A DNA stretch of 64,000 nt from Mycolicibacter icosiumassiliensis (GCF_900078685.2 NZ_LT546166.1:3493340-3557339), one strand, 5' to 3'; shown: positions 18,748-38,158, numbered from the stretch's first letter. Program-made: numbers and translations. Notes: generated from the letters alone by a model not told the origin.

Positions 18748-19422
18748 TCAGAACAGCCGGAATTCGTCGCTGTCCATGCCGCGCATCGCGTCATAATCCA
18801 GTGTCAGGCAACGAATACCGCGGTCGGTGGCCAGCGTGCGGGCCTGCGGCTTGATCTGCTGAGCGGCGAATACCCCGCTGACCGGGGCCAGCAGACTGTC
18901 GCGGTTGAGCAGTTCGAGGTAGCGAGTGAGCTGTTCCACTCCGTCGATCTCGCCGCGCCGCTTGATCTCCACCGCGACCGCTCGCCCTTGTTCGTCGCGA
19001 CACAACAGGTCAACCGGGCCGATCGCGGTCATGTATTCGCGGCGCACCAACGAGTAACCCTCGCCGAGCAGTTCGACATGCTCGGCGAGCAGCGCCTGCA
19101 GTTGTGCCTCGACGCCGTCTTTCACCAGACCGGGGTCGACACCCAGCTCATGGCTGGAGTCGTGCTCGATCTCCTCGATAGTGATCCGCAACTGGTCGCC
19201 GGTTTTCTTGTTAGCCACCACCCATACCGGCAACTCACCGCCGGTCTCCTCGGTGAAGCGGCACGGTGGGCTCATCCAGTTCAGCGGCTTATAGGCACGA
19301 TCATCGGCATGCACGCTGACCGAACCGTCGGCCTTCAGCAGCAGCAGTCGCCGGGCAGAGGGCAGGTGCGCGGTAAGCCGGCCGACATAGTCCACGGTGC
19401 ACTGGGCGATCACGAGTCGCAT
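18748..19422 (-). CDS. nucS: Mismatch endonuclease NucS/EndoMS
   Basis: NucS cleaves both strands at mismatches and provides non-canonical mismatch repair in mycobacteria lacking MutS/MutL. The ATG at 19422 ([16 protein letters not shown]) gives 224 residues, near the 226 of Rv1321. The N-terminal DNA-binding and dimer domain is followed by the RecB-like nuclease: GPVDLLCRD (Asp) and [16 protein letters not shown] (Glu, Lys). Divergent from the cyclase gene across 47 bp. The reading frame is intact, so no mutator phenotype is predicted. Confidence 0.95.
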   Translation of the reverse strand: MRLVIAQCTVDYVGRLTAHLPSARRLLLLKADGSVSVHADDRAYKPLNWMSPPCRFTEETGGELPVWVVANKKTGDQLRITIEEIEHDSSHELGVDPGLVKDGVEAQLQALLAEHVELLGEGYSLVRREYMTAIGPVDLLCRDEQGRAVAVEIKRRGEIDGVEQLTRYLELLNRDSLLAPVSGVFAAQQIKPQARTLATDRGIRCLTLDYDAMRGMDSDEFRLF

Positions 19423-19469
19423 CCGATCCACCTTAAAGGCCCGCGCCGAGCAATTATTCTTACGCCACG

Positions 19470-21074
19470 ATGAAGCAGCCAAAGACGACCGCGCAACGCC
19501 TGGGCCGCGCGCTGGAGATGCTCACGCGTCAGAGCGGTCGGCTGCCCGAGACACCCGAATACGGCTCCTGGCTGTTGGGCCAGGTGTCTGAAAGTCAGTA
19601 TCTGCGCCGGATTCGGATTCAGTTCATCTTGACCATCGTGATGGTGGGGACGAACCTGACCGGTGTCGCCGTGGACGTCCTGCTGGTGGCGGTGGCTTTT
19701 CCGGTGCCCAATGTGTTCACCGACGCCCCAAGGTGGCTGACCTATGGGCTGGTGCCGGCCTATGTGGTGGTCGCGGTGATCGGCGGCACCTACGGGATTA
19801 CCCGGCGCACCATCAAGAAATTGCGTTGGGCCATCAAGGAACAGACACCGACGCGCGACGACGAACGCAATGCCTTCCTGACCCCGTGGCGCGTTGCGCA
19901 GGTCGTGCTGGCACTCTGGGGCTTCGCGACGGTGCTGTTCACCGTGCTCTACGGCCTGTACGACAAGATCTTCATCCCGATCATCGGGTTCACGATGAGT
20001 GTCTGCGGCATACTGGTGGCCACTGCCTGCTATCTGTTCACCGAGTTCGCGTTGCGGCCGGTGGCCGCCCAGGCGCTGGCAGCTGGTCCGCCGCCGCGGC
20101 GAATCCTGTCGGGCATCATGGGCCGGACCATGATGGTCTGGCTGCTCACCTCGGGCGTCCCTATCCTGGGTATCGGCCTGACGGCACTGTTTGCGGTGGT
20201 GCTGAAGAACCTGTCGTTGACGCAGTTCGGCATCGCCGTGCTGATCGCATCGGTGACGACGCTGGTTTTCGGGTTCCTGCTGATGCTGATCCTGTCCTGG
20301 CTCACCGCAACGCCGGTGCGCGTGGTGCGGGCGGCGCTGAGGCGCGTCGAGCAGGGCAACCTACAAGGCGACCTGGTGGTGTTCGACGGAACCGAACTCG
20401 GTGAGCTGCAGAGCGGTTTCAACGCGATGGTGCATGGACTGCGCGAGCGTGAACGCGTACGCGATCTGTTCGGCCGCCACGTCGGACGTGAGGTGGCCGC
20501 CGCCGCGGAACGCGATCAGATCCAACTCGGCGGCGAAGAGCGTCATGTCGCAGTCGTTTTCGTCGATATCGTCGGCTCGACGCAGATCGTGACCACCAAG
20601 CCGGCGACCGAGGTCGTTACCCTGCTGAACCGGTTCTTCGCCGTCGTCGTCGACGAAGTCGACCGCCATCAAGGGATGATCAACAAGTTTGAGGGCGATG
20701 CCACCCTGGCGATCTTCGGCGCCCCGAACCACCTCGACCAGCCCGAGGAGGACGCGCTGGCCGCGGCCCGGGGCATCCTGTACCGGTTGGCCGCCGAGGT
20801 GCCGGAGATCCGGGCGGGAATCGGTGTGGCAGCCGGGCAGGTCGTGGCCGGGAACGTCGGCGCCAAAGAACGTTTCGAATACACCGTGATCGGTGAACCG
20901 GTCAACGAGGCCGCCCGGCTATGTGAGTTGGCGAAAACCCAACCGCTGTCGCTGTTGACGACGGCCAAGACCATGTACGCCGCCAGCATCAGCGAACAGG
21001 CCCATTGGGTCGTCGGCGATTCGATTGTGTTGCGCGGTTACGAAACGCCTACGGTGCTGGCCAGCCCGCTGTAA
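19470..21074 (+). CDS. Membrane-bound class III adenylate cyclase with HAMP domain
   Basis: 534 residues, Rv1318c-Rv1320c type. About six transmembrane helices span residues 45-280 (for example [20 protein letters not shown] and [20 protein letters not shown]). A HAMP linker follows ([19 protein letters not shown]), then the cyclase domain. Metal-binding aspartates are D366 ([10 protein letters not shown]) and D410 ([12 protein letters not shown]). The purine and transition-state region [16 protein letters not shown] has Lys407, Asn and Arg in place. It should make cAMP in response to a membrane signal. M. tuberculosis has three tandem paralogues here; this window has one. Confidence 0.92.
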   Translation: MKQPKTTAQRLGRALEMLTRQSGRLPETPEYGSWLLGQVSESQYLRRIRIQFILTIVMVGTNLTGVAVDVLLVAVAFPVPNVFTDAPRWLTYGLVPAYVVVAVIGGTYGITRRTIKKLRWAIKEQTPTRDDERNAFLTPWRVAQVVLALWGFATVLFTVLYGLYDKIFIPIIGFTMSVCGILVATACYLFTEFALRPVAAQALAAGPPPRRILSGIMGRTMMVWLLTSGVPILGIGLTALFAVVLKNLSLTQFGIAVLIASVTTLVFGFLLMLILSWLTATPVRVVRAALRRVEQGNLQGDLVVFDGTELGELQSGFNAMVHGLRERERVRDLFGRHVGREVAAAAERDQIQLGGEERHVAVVFVDIVGSTQIVTTKPATEVVTLLNRFFAVVVDEVDRHQGMINKFEGDATLAIFGAPNHLDQPEEDALAAARGILYRLAAEVPEIRAGIGVAAGQVVAGNVGAKERFEYTVIGEPVNEAARLCELAKTQPLSLLTTAKTMYAASISEQAHWVVGDSIVLRGYETPTVLASPL

Positions 21075-21080
21075 CCCGGG

Positions 21081-22358
21081 CTACTCCCCCGCCCACGTCG
21101 CGGTGGCCGCGAGCGCGTCCTCGACCGTGCCGAACACCAGCCCGGCATAGGCGGCCGGGTCGGGCGTCACCGATCCGTTGGGGTCGACCAGCAGTCCCTG
21201 CTTGTCCAGTTCCCGCAACTCGTCGGACAGCCCGGCGAGCAGTGCCCGTGCCGGTTCGCTGATGGTGTGCAGCCGCGATACGTCGAGGATCGCGGTGTCG
21301 AACTCGCCACATTCGCGGGTCGCAGTGCGGGCCACCTGTTCGGCCCCGGCGAACAGCAGGTCACCGTGCACCTCGTAGACCCGAACACCCGGGCGTGGGG
21401 TGTACACCCCACGAATCGCCGCATGAGCTTCACTGCTCACCGTCAGGAAGTGCAGCCCGAGCTGTTGGGAAAGACTGCGGCACACCAGCATCCCGCGCAC
21501 GCTGTTGCCCTTGTCGTCGATCCGCGGCGAGTAGACGCCAATGCCGAGCTGCCCGGGCAGCACCGCGACGATGCCACCGGCCACACCACTCTTGGCCGGC
21601 ATTCCGACCGCACTGACCCACGCGCCGGCGGCGTCGTACATGCCGCAGGTCACCATGACCGACAGGGTGCGCCGCACCACCGCGGCGTCGGTCACCTGCC
21701 GCCCGGTCAAGGGGTTGAGGCCGCCGCGGGCCAGCGTGGCCGCCATCCGTGCCAGGTCGGTGCTGGTGACTTTCAGCGAACACTGGCGGATGTAGAGATC
21801 CAGGGCATCGTCGGGGTCGGCGCCCAATGCGCCGAAACTATCCAGCAGATAAGCGATCCCGCGATTGCGGCTGCCACTCGCCCGCTCGGACTGGTAGACC
21901 GCCTGGTCGAAGTCCAGGCTGCGTCCGGCGCAGGCGCTGAAGAACTCCCGGACGAGATCGAACCGGTCTTCGACGGTCTTGCCGGGGATCAAGGAGCACG
22001 CCACGATCGCACCGGCATTGATCATCGGGTTCTTCGGGACATTGGTGACCTGATCGACGCTGATCTTGTTGAAACCCTCACCGGAGGGTTCCACACCGAT
22101 CCGCGCGTCGACGTCCGCCTGCCCCAGCTGATCGAGGGCAAGCGCGTAGGTGAACGGCTTGGAGATGGACTGCATGGTGAATTGCACGTCGGCGTCACCG
22201 GATTCATAGACGTAGCCGTCCGAGGACGACAATGCCAGGCCGAAACCCGTGGGATCGACCTCGGCCAGTTCCGGAATGTAGCTCGCCAAGGCCCCATGGT
22301 TCACCCCGGCGTGCTCGGCAAGAATCCCGTCCAAGTATCGCTGTACCAGTGCCGCCAC
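21081..22358 (-). CDS. glsA: Glutaminase with C-terminal STAS domain
   Basis: A 425-residue fusion. Residues 1-310 are a serine-dependent glutaminase converting glutamine to glutamate and ammonia. The SxxK pair is S64/K67 in TMQSISKPFTY, with NPMINAGAI and SGVAGGIVAVLPG conserved. Residues 320-425 form a STAS domain (VRVYEVHGDLLFAGAEQV, FDTAILDVSRL). Some actinobacterial glutaminases carry this domain; it may sense nucleotides or anchor the enzyme, which is inference. Convergent with the cyclase gene, with 6 bp between stops. Divergent from ada/alkA across 94 bp. Confidence 0.93.
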   Translation of the reverse strand: MAALVQRYLDGILAEHAGVNHGALASYIPELAEVDPTGFGLALSSSDGYVYESGDADVQFTMQSISKPFTYALALDQLGQADVDARIGVEPSGEGFNKISVDQVTNVPKNPMINAGAIVACSLIPGKTVEDRFDLVREFFSACAGRSLDFDQAVYQSERASGSRNRGIAYLLDSFGALGADPDDALDLYIRQCSLKVTSTDLARMAATLARGGLNPLTGRQVTDAAVVRRTLSVMVTCGMYDAAGAWVSAVGMPAKSGVAGGIVAVLPGQLGIGVYSPRIDDKGNSVRGMLVCRSLSQQLGLHFLTVSSEAHAAIRGVYTPRPGVRVYEVHGDLLFAGAEQVARTATRECGEFDTAILDVSRLHTISEPARALLAGLSDELRELDKQGLLVDPNGSVTPDPAAYAGLVFGTVEDALAATATWAGE

Positions 22359-22452
22359 GCACCGATGCTAGCCCGCGCCCACGCCAACGGCCCGGCACTG
22401 TCCTGTCGCTTTTCCGCTAGTGTCGCCGGCCGGAGCGTGTCATCGTTGAAGC

Positions 22453-23958
22453 GTGCATGACGACTTCGACCGCTGCTATCGCGCCGTGAAGTCCAAAGAT
22501 GCCCGCTTCGACGGCTGGTTCATCACCGCGGTGCTCACCACAGGCATTTATTGCCGGCCCAGTTGCCCGGCGCGCACGCCGCTGCCGCCGAATGTGGAGT
22601 TCTATCCCACCGCCGCCGCGGCACAGCGAGCCGGTTTCCGCGCCTGCAAGCGTTGCCGCCCCGATGCCGCGCCGGGCTCTCCGGAATGGAACATCCGCGG
22701 CGACATCGTGGGGCGCGCGATGCGCCTGATCGCCGACGGCACGGTCGATCGGGAGGGCGTGATCGGGCTTGCCGGACACCTGGGCTACTCGACCCGCCAG
22801 TTGCAGCGGTTGCTGCAGGCCGAAGTCGGCGCCGGCCCGCTGGCCCTGGCTCGCGCACAGCGCACGCAGACCGCCCGCGTCCTGATCGAGACCACGGACC
22901 TGCCCTTGGGGGACGTCGCCTTCGCCGCCGGATTCGCCAGCATCCGGCAGTTCAACGACACCATCCGCTCCGTATGCGCCACAACGCCGACTACGTTGCG
23001 CAGCAACGCCGCCGCCCGCTCACCAGCCCGCTCCGACCGCGAAGCCCCCGGTCCGGGCGCCCTGTCGCTGCGCCTGCCGGTGCGCACCCCGTTCGCATTC
23101 GAGGGCGTGTTCGGCCACCTGGCGGCTTGCGCGGTGCCCGGTTGCGAAGAGGTACGCGACGGCGCCTACCGCCGCACCCTGCGTCTGCCGCACGGCAACG
23201 GCGTCGCCAGCCTGCGCCCGGCCCCCGACCATGTCCGATGCCGACTCGTGCTCGACGACTTCCGCGATCTCACCGCCGCGATCACCCGCTGCCGACGACT
23301 GCTCGACCTCGACGCTGACCCCGAAGCCGTCGTCGAGGCCCTTTCGGCCGACCCCGACTTGGCGCCGCTGGTGGCCAAGGCGCCGGGACAGCGGATTCCG
23401 CGGACCGTCGATGAAGCCGAGCTTGCGGTGCGCGCGGTGCTCAGCCAGCAGGTGTCAATCAAAGCGGCTCGCACCCATACGCAACGGCTGGTGGCGGCAC
23501 ACGGTCAACAACTCGACGATGCTGACGGCGGGCTCACTCGTGTCTTTCCCTCGGTGCAACACCTCGCCGACATCGATCCCGATCAGCTCGCCCTCCCCCA
23601 CGCCCGCCGGCGAACGCTACTGGCCCTGGTCGCGCAACTGGCCGACGGCACTCTCGGCCTGAATGCGGGCTGCGATTGGGAACGCGCCCGCCACGAGCTG
23701 ATGGAGTTGCCGGGTATCGGAGCCTGGACGGCCGAGGTCATCGCCATGCGCGGGCTCGGCGACCCCGACGCGTTTCCCGTCACCGACCTCGGGGTGCAGG
23801 TGGCCGCCCGCCGGCTCGGCCTACCCCAAGGACCGCAAGAACTGATCCGACACAGCGCTCGCTGGCGGCCGTGGCGCTCCTATGCCACCCAGCATCTCTG
23901 GGCCAGCCTCGATCACGCCGTGAACGACTGGCCCCCGGCATCCAAGGAGATCGCATGA
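22453..23958 (+). CDS. alkA: Ada/AlkA fusion: methyl-sensing regulator and 3-methyladenine DNA glycosylase
   Basis: 501 residues from a GTG. Residues 1-75 form the Ada zinc domain with Cys34, Cys38, Cys65 and Cys68 (GIYCRPSCPAR, FRACKRCRP); Cys34 is placed as the methyl acceptor from phosphotriesters. Residues 80-170 are an AraC-type HTH (LGYSTRQLQRLLQAEVG). Residues 190-501 form the AlkA glycosylase with the helix-hairpin-helix MELPGIGAWTAEVIAM and the catalytic Asp in FPVTDLGV. It therefore both senses alkylation and excises damaged bases, and probably activates its own operon. The stop overlaps the ogt start (ATGA). Matches Rv1317c. Confidence 0.95.
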   Translation: MHDDFDRCYRAVKSKDARFDGWFITAVLTTGIYCRPSCPARTPLPPNVEFYPTAAAAQRAGFRACKRCRPDAAPGSPEWNIRGDIVGRAMRLIADGTVDREGVIGLAGHLGYSTRQLQRLLQAEVGAGPLALARAQRTQTARVLIETTDLPLGDVAFAAGFASIRQFNDTIRSVCATTPTTLRSNAAARSPARSDREAPGPGALSLRLPVRTPFAFEGVFGHLAACAVPGCEEVRDGAYRRTLRLPHGNGVASLRPAPDHVRCRLVLDDFRDLTAAITRCRRLLDLDADPEAVVEALSADPDLAPLVAKAPGQRIPRTVDEAELAVRAVLSQQVSIKAARTHTQRLVAAHGQQLDDADGGLTRVFPSVQHLADIDPDQLALPHARRRTLLALVAQLADGTLGLNAGCDWERARHELMELPGIGAWTAEVIAMRGLGDPDAFPVTDLGVQVAARRLGLPQGPQELIRHSARWRPWRSYATQHLWASLDHAVNDWPPASKEIA

Positions 23959-24446
23959 CCACTCAGCGCATCATCGACAGCCCGATCGGCCCACTCACCC
24001 TGGCGGGTACCGACGGCAAACTCAGTCATCTGTTGATGCTGGATCATTCGCACGCCCCCAGTCGAACGGGTTGGGCCCGCGACGACACCGCGTTCCCGGA
24101 TGTGGTGGAGCAACTGGCGGCATACTTCGCCGGGGATCTCACCGAGTTCCATCTGGCCTACGAAATGGTCGGCACCGAATTCCAGAAACGGGTCTGGACC
24201 GCCCTGCTGACCATCCCCTATGGCGAGACCCGTTCCTATGGTGAACTCGCCGACCAGATCGAGGCACCCAAGGCATCACGCGCAGTCGGCTTGGCCAACG
24301 GCCGCAACCCGATCTCGATCATCGTGCCGTGCCACCGCGTGATCGGCAGCAACGGAAGCCTGACCGGCTACGGCGGCGGTATCGAGCGCAAGCGGGCTTT
24401 GCTGGACCTAGAACAGCAACACAGCCGTGCCACCCTATTCGACTGA
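23955..24446 (+). CDS. ogt: Methylated-DNA-protein-cysteine methyltransferase
   Basis: Suicide repair of O6-methylguanine by transfer to Cys126 in the IIVPCHRVIG motif. The ATG at 23955 overlaps the alkA stop by 4 bp and gives 163 residues; the longer open frame is antisense-like extension inside alkA. The HTH segment SYGELADQIEAPKASRAVGLANGRNP, seen in short pieces, supplies the conserved Arg finger and Asn hinge. It forms a two-gene adaptive-response operon with alkA, as in M. tuberculosis. Confidence 0.95.
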   Translation: MTTQRIIDSPIGPLTLAGTDGKLSHLLMLDHSHAPSRTGWARDDTAFPDVVEQLAAYFAGDLTEFHLAYEMVGTEFQKRVWTALLTIPYGETRSYGELADQIEAPKASRAVGLANGRNPISIIVPCHRVIGSNGSLTGYGGGIERKRALLDLEQQHSRATLFD

Positions 24447-24453
24447 ATCGCTT

Positions 24454-25632
24454 TTAGCCCAGCAGTTCTACCGGGTCCGGCATGGGGTACACGGTTTGGT
24501 CGGTGAAGGCACCGAGGAAGTTCATCAGCCCTGTCAGGGCTTCATCCAAAGACGGGTGCGGCGAGTCGATGGCGCCGGCGAGGTAGCCCTCGTTCACGAG
24601 CCCGAGCAGCGACGGATTGTCCTGCAGCGAGTAGATGTGGTAGGTCTCCGGGTCGAACAAGCTCGCTATCGAGTTGCTGACCCCGTCCCACGCGGCCTTA
24701 CCCAGGGCGGTCAGGAGGTCACCGAAGTCGATATTGGGCGGGAACAAGCCACCCGATCCGGGTGCCACATCGACGTCTCCGGGCGGCCAGCCGTGGTCGA
24801 TGCTGCCGTAGCCCAGATTCACCAGGATCCGGGTGACCGGCTCCAGCAGTTCATAGAGCGGCATCCCGAGAATCGGGATCAACTGCAGCGGAGCCAACAG
24901 CGGCAGGATCTCGGAGGGCAGCATGTGGAAAGTGGTCAGCGAGTCGGGTTCCGAGGTCGGCAGGTCGATAGCGTTCGCGATCTGTTCTGGCGTCGCACTC
25001 AAGTACACCGAGTGCCCGTAGATGAAGCCCAACGCCGAGTTGAGCTGAGCCAGCGGATTGTCGTAGGTCGGCTTGAACGCGACCGGGTCATATTCGTAGC
25101 TGTAGACGTCGGTGTGATACAGATCGGTTGGAACGTTGCTGGCGCCCGTGGGTCCGATCAGCACGAACCGGACAAGATCGTTGGACACATCATTGTCGGC
25201 AAGCCAGTGCATCAATCCCACGGACATCCCCGCGCTCTGCGAGTAGCCGAACACCACGATCGGGTGGTCGGCGTCTACCTGACCACTGTTGAGCCGCTCA
25301 GCGACCGCGTTCTCCAGAATCTGCAGGCCTACCGCGCTCGATGTGGCGCTGACGTTCTCCGGGGTAGCAAGGGACACCAGCTCGCCGGTGAATCCGTGCG
25401 GCGCCAGGAACAGATCGTTGACGGCATCGACGTAAGTCTGCGGCGGATCCGGAATGCCGGTTCCGCCCATCAGGAACGCGACCCCGCCCCCGAGTGACGT
25501 GCCGTTGCCCGTCAGTGAGAAGGCCGTCGCCTGCGCTTGCGCTACCGGGGACGCCACCGGTGCGGCGGCGAAGAAGCTGGCAGCGGCGAGGCTCGCGGCC
25601 AAGGGAAGGCAACTATAAGTACGCACCGGCAT
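24454..25632 (-). CDS. Secreted PE-PPE-domain serine hydrolase
   Basis: 392 residues from ATG 25632, behind a purine-rich RBS. Residues 1-35 form a Sec signal peptide (LPLAASLAAASFFAAAPVA, ending near AQAQA). The rest is the PE-PPE alpha/beta-hydrolase domain. The family GxSxS motif is G129-Y-S131-Q-S133 (VVFGYSQSAGMS), and the YVDAVNDLFLAPHGF and VLIGPTGASNVP regions are also present. In most mycobacteria this domain follows a PE or PPE module that directs type VII export; here a Sec signal replaces it. A likely esterase or lipase acting outside the membrane, substrate unknown. It sits between ogt and the rRNA terminator. Confidence 0.87.
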   Translation of the reverse strand: MPVRTYSCLPLAASLAAASFFAAAPVASPVAQAQATAFSLTGNGTSLGGGVAFLMGGTGIPDPPQTYVDAVNDLFLAPHGFTGELVSLATPENVSATSSAVGLQILENAVAERLNSGQVDADHPIVVFGYSQSAGMSVGLMHWLADNDVSNDLVRFVLIGPTGASNVPTDLYHTDVYSYEYDPVAFKPTYDNPLAQLNSALGFIYGHSVYLSATPEQIANAIDLPTSEPDSLTTFHMLPSEILPLLAPLQLIPILGMPLYELLEPVTRILVNLGYGSIDHGWPPGDVDVAPGSGGLFPPNIDFGDLLTALGKAAWDGVSNSIASLFDPETYHIYSLQDNPSLLGLVNEGYLAGAIDSPHPSLDEALTGLMNFLGAFTDQTVYPMPDPVELLG

Positions 25633-25887
25633 ACCCCTGTTAGTTAGCTGAGTTATTACTTAACGTTAAGGCTTCGAGGCTCCTCGTGCAACACCCGCAG
25701 CATCAGGGCGACGCCACTTGCCGGAGCACCGGCAGGACTCCTAGGCCCCGGTTTAGGGACCTTCTTGCCCACAGTGCGGATGTTCCCGCCCGCCACGGTT
25801 GCGGTGTACGGGCACTCAAGCGGCTCGGCCGATGCTCGGGCCGGCCAGAGCGAGGCAAACACAGTTGATAACTGGCTTGCGAAATGG
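25633..25887. other. Intergenic region between the PE-PPE hydrolase and the rRNA terminator
   Basis: This holds the presumptive hydrolase promoter next to 25632, including an AT-richer stretch around 25645-25668. The remaining 200 bp are GC-rich. Short open frames exist on both strands (for example minus 25656-25862), but none has an RBS, family similarity or a clear start, so I call no gene. Confidence 0.5.
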
Positions 25888-25918
25888 AAACGCCCCCCGA
25901 CTGAGTCGGGGGGCGTTT
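25888..25918 (-). terminator. Strong terminator hairpin of the rRNA operon
   Basis: A perfect 14-bp inverted repeat (arm AAACGCCCCCCGAC) with a 3-nt loop lies 10 bp beyond the end of the distal 5S gene on the minus strand. The 3' arm ends in a short GTTT. No comparable hairpin follows the other 5S gene, so transcription should stop only here. Confidence 0.88.
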
Positions 25919-25928
25919 CACTATGTTG

Positions 25929-26043
25929 TGTTCGGCGGTGTCCTACTTTTCCACCCGTGTGGGCAGTATCATCGGCGCTGACAGGCTTAGCTTCCGGGTT
26001 CGGGATGGGACCGGGCGTTTCCCTGTCGCTATTTCCGCCGTAA
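25929..26043 (-). rRNA. rrf: 5S ribosomal RNA, distal unit
   Basis: Minus-strand sequence from TTACGGCGG at 26043 to CGCCGAACA at 25929, with the conserved GGTCCCATCCCGAACCCGGAAGCTAAG core read in pieces; about 115 nt. It is the last gene of the six-gene rRNA transcript. Its sequence is identical to the other 5S as far as I compared. Ends are set by analogy to M. tuberculosis. Confidence 0.95.
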
Positions 26044-26187
26044 CTCTATTTTCTTTTTGTGGTGGACGCCGTGTCCCCGTGTAGGGGGTGGTCCACCTGG
26101 TGCCATCATGTTTGTGTTTGATGGTGGGGTGTGGTTATAAGTTTGTGGTGTGGTTGCGGGCAACACAATTGTTGTTTTTTTGTGTTG
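26044..26187 (-). other. 23S-5S spacer (ITS2), distal unit
   Basis: 144 nt, no tRNA. It shares its ends with the other ITS2 but its middle clearly differs, by substitutions and small indels with a 2-nt net length difference. The part next to 23S is identical. Confidence 0.85.
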
Positions 26188-31201
<5,014 letters not shown>

Positions 31202-31256
31202 CCATTTGGAAACAATCCCAAAACATCAGTTCCGAAAAACCGACAAAAAAATGTTG

Positions 31257-31371
31257 TGTTCGGCGGTGTCCTACTTTTCCACCCGTGTGGGCAGTATCAT
31301 CGGCGCTGACAGGCTTAGCTTCCGGGTTCGGGATGGGACCGGGCGTTTCCCTGTCGCTATTTCCGCCGTAA
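31257..31371 (-). rRNA. rrf: 5S ribosomal RNA, murA-proximal unit
   Basis: About 115 nt from 31371 to 31257 on the minus strand, matching the distal copy. Immediately downstream the sequence joins the T-rich leader remnant of the next 16S. No GC-rich terminator hairpin intervenes, so transcription should continue into the distal unit. Confidence 0.95.
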
Positions 31372-31517
31372 CTCTATTTTCTTTTCCTGTGGTGGACTGT
31401 CCCCGTGTGGGGGTGGTCCACTCTGGTCACCAAAGTTTTGTGTTTGGTGGTGGGGTGTGGGTTTGAGATGTTTTGTGGTGTGGTTGCGGGCAACACAATT
31501 GTTGTTTTTTTGTGTTG
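31372..31517 (-). other. 23S-5S spacer (ITS2), murA-proximal unit
   Basis: 146 nt, no tRNA. The central part between the 5S-proximal and 23S-proximal ends carries many differences from the distal ITS2. It is the most diverged segment of the repeat. Confidence 0.85.
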
Positions 31518-36531
<5,014 letters not shown>

Positions 36532-36639
36532 CCATTTGGAAACAATCCCAAAACATCAGTTCCGAAAAACCGACAAAAAAACGCCACACCCCCAACACGG
36601 GGCGCCAAGAGCATGGCAAAAACAACAACAAACAAAAAC

Positions 36640-36689
36640 CACCAAACACACTATTGAGTTCTCAAACAACACGCCGCCTGGCTTCAGGC
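36640..36689 (-). promoter_or_regulatory. rRNA leader antitermination elements boxB-boxA
   Basis: On the minus strand a 5-bp hairpin (GCCTG/CAGGC with a GCTT-type loop, 36676-36689) is followed by GTTTGAGAACTCAATAGTG and GTTTGG (36640-36666). This is the mycobacterial rrn boxA region that recruits Nus factors so that RNA polymerase resists Rho over long untranslated rRNA. It occurs once, ahead of the murA-proximal unit only. Confidence 0.85.
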
Positions 36690-36698
36690 AACCCCGCA

Positions 36699-36727
36699 AC
36701 TATACTCCGTAGCCGGAGTTGAGTCAA
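36699..36727 (-). promoter_or_regulatory. rRNA operon promoter (sigma-A type)
   Basis: On the minus strand TTGACT (36727-36722) and TATAGT (36704-36699) are separated by exactly 17 bp, a near-consensus housekeeping promoter. Transcription should start near 36692, giving a leader of about 160 nt. It is the only strong promoter visible between murA and the terminator. Weaker upstream starts, including read-through from murA, are possible. Confidence 0.85.
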
Positions 36728-36732
36728 CTCCG
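36714..36732. repeat. Perfect 19-bp palindrome over the rRNA promoter -35 box
   Basis: Arms CGGAGTTGA and TCAACTCCG flank one central G. The -35 hexamer at 36722-36727 lies inside the palindrome, so a dimeric protein bound here would compete with sigma. It could alternatively act as a hairpin in transcripts reading through from murA. Confidence 0.75.
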
Positions 36733-36803
36733 AGTTTTTCGGGGTTTCCGGAAGGACTTCCAGACTGCCGGTAGTTCCGCGGTCCGCGTCCCTCCGGCTC
36801 GAC

Positions 36804-38057
36804 CTATATTACACGTTCTATCTCAGCGCCCAAATCGCCTAGATACTCCACGAATAACGGGTAACCGCGATCGATGTGAAAGACGTCGTGGACCTCGGTC
36901 TCACCGTCTGCGACCAGGCCCGCTAGGACCAGACCCGCTCCGGCCCGGATGTCCGAGGCCCACACCGGGGCACTCGAGAGCTGCGGCAGGCCACGCACCA
37001 CTGCGTGGTGTCCGTCGGTGCGCGCATCGGCGCCCAACCGGATCATCTCCTCGACGAACCGGAATCTGGCTTCGAAAACGTTCTCGGTAATCATCGACGT
37101 GCCGTCGGCGATCGCCGCCAGGCCGATCGCCATCGGCTGCAAGTCGGTCGGGAATCCCGGAAAAGGCAAGGTCGCGACGTTCACGGCCTTAGGCCGTTCG
37201 TATTGCACGACTCGGAACCCGTTATCGGACTGGGTGACGGTCGCCCCCGCGTCATGCAGCTTGTGCAGGACAAGCTGCAGATGCGCTGGGTCCACCCCGG
37301 TCACTGAGATATCGCCGCGGGTCATGACCGCGGCAATCGCCCAGGTCGCGGCTACGATCCGGTCGCCGATCACCTCGTGTTCGGTGGGGTGCAGACGCGG
37401 TACGCCGGTGATCTTCAGCGTTGGCGATCCCGCGCCTTCGATCTGCGCGCCCATCTGGTTGAGCATCGTGCAGAGATCAGCGACATCAGGTTCACGCGCC
37501 GCGTTGTGGATGGTCGTGACGCCCTCGGCCAGCACCGCGGCCATCAAGATGTTCTCGGTGGCTCCGACCGATGGAAACTCCAACTGGATCTCGGCGCCGC
37601 GCAGCTTTTCGGCGTGCGCGACCACGCAACCGTGCTCGATATTGCAGGTGGCGCCCAGCTGGCGCAGGCCGGCCTGGTGCATGTCGAGCGGGCGCGACCC
37701 GATTGCGTCGCCGCCCGGCAATGCGACCTTCGCCTGCAAACACCGGCCCACCAGGGGTCCCAGCACACAGACCGAAGCCCGGAACTGGCGTACCGCGGCG
37801 AAGTCCGCGTCGTACTTGGGTTCATCAGGCGAGGTGATGCGCACCGTGGTGCCGTCCAACTCGACGTTGGCACCCAGTCCGCGCAGCACCTCGGCCATCA
37901 GCGGCACGTCCAGGATGTCCGGGCAGTTGGTGATGGTGCTGGTGCCCTCGGCCAACAGGGCCGCCGCCATCAACTTGAGCACGCTGTTCTTAGCGCCACC
38001 AACGGCGACCTCACCGGACAAGCGATTGCCGCCGGTCACCACAAAACGCTCTCCCAC
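36804..38057 (-). CDS. murA: UDP-N-acetylglucosamine 1-carboxyvinyltransferase
   Basis: First committed step of peptidoglycan synthesis: enolpyruvyl transfer from PEP to UDP-GlcNAc. 417 residues with the inverse alpha-beta barrel. Motifs include [20 protein letters not shown] and [14 protein letters not shown]. The active-site loop reads [13 protein letters not shown], with Asp117 replacing the usual Cys. This is the mycobacterial substitution that gives intrinsic fosfomycin resistance. The rRNA operon lies directly downstream in the same direction, the conserved rrnA position. Divergent from pduO across about 100 bp. Confidence 0.97.
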   Translation of the reverse strand: MGERFVVTGGNRLSGEVAVGGAKNSVLKLMAAALLAEGTSTITNCPDILDVPLMAEVLRGLGANVELDGTTVRITSPDEPKYDADFAAVRQFRASVCVLGPLVGRCLQAKVALPGGDAIGSRPLDMHQAGLRQLGATCNIEHGCVVAHAEKLRGAEIQLEFPSVGATENILMAAVLAEGVTTIHNAAREPDVADLCTMLNQMGAQIEGAGSPTLKITGVPRLHPTEHEVIGDRIVAATWAIAAVMTRGDISVTGVDPAHLQLVLHKLHDAGATVTQSDNGFRVVQYERPKAVNVATLPFPGFPTDLQPMAIGLAAIADGTSMITENVFEARFRFVEEMIRLGADARTDGHHAVVRGLPQLSSAPVWASDIRAGAGLVLAGLVADGETEVHDVFHIDRGYPLFVEYLGDLGAEIERVI

Positions 38058-38158
38058 TCGCGTCAGTGTAGTGACGGTGTGAGTCCGATCCCGACCAATC
38101 CGGGCACCTGTTGAAGTGGGGGATTACAACGGGCCGATCCCCCGGTACGGTTTGGCCT

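Noticed and set aside
25656-25862. Small minus-strand open frame next to the rRNA terminator
   Set aside because: No RBS, weak start, no recognisable domain; lies in the 3' flank of the rRNA operon.
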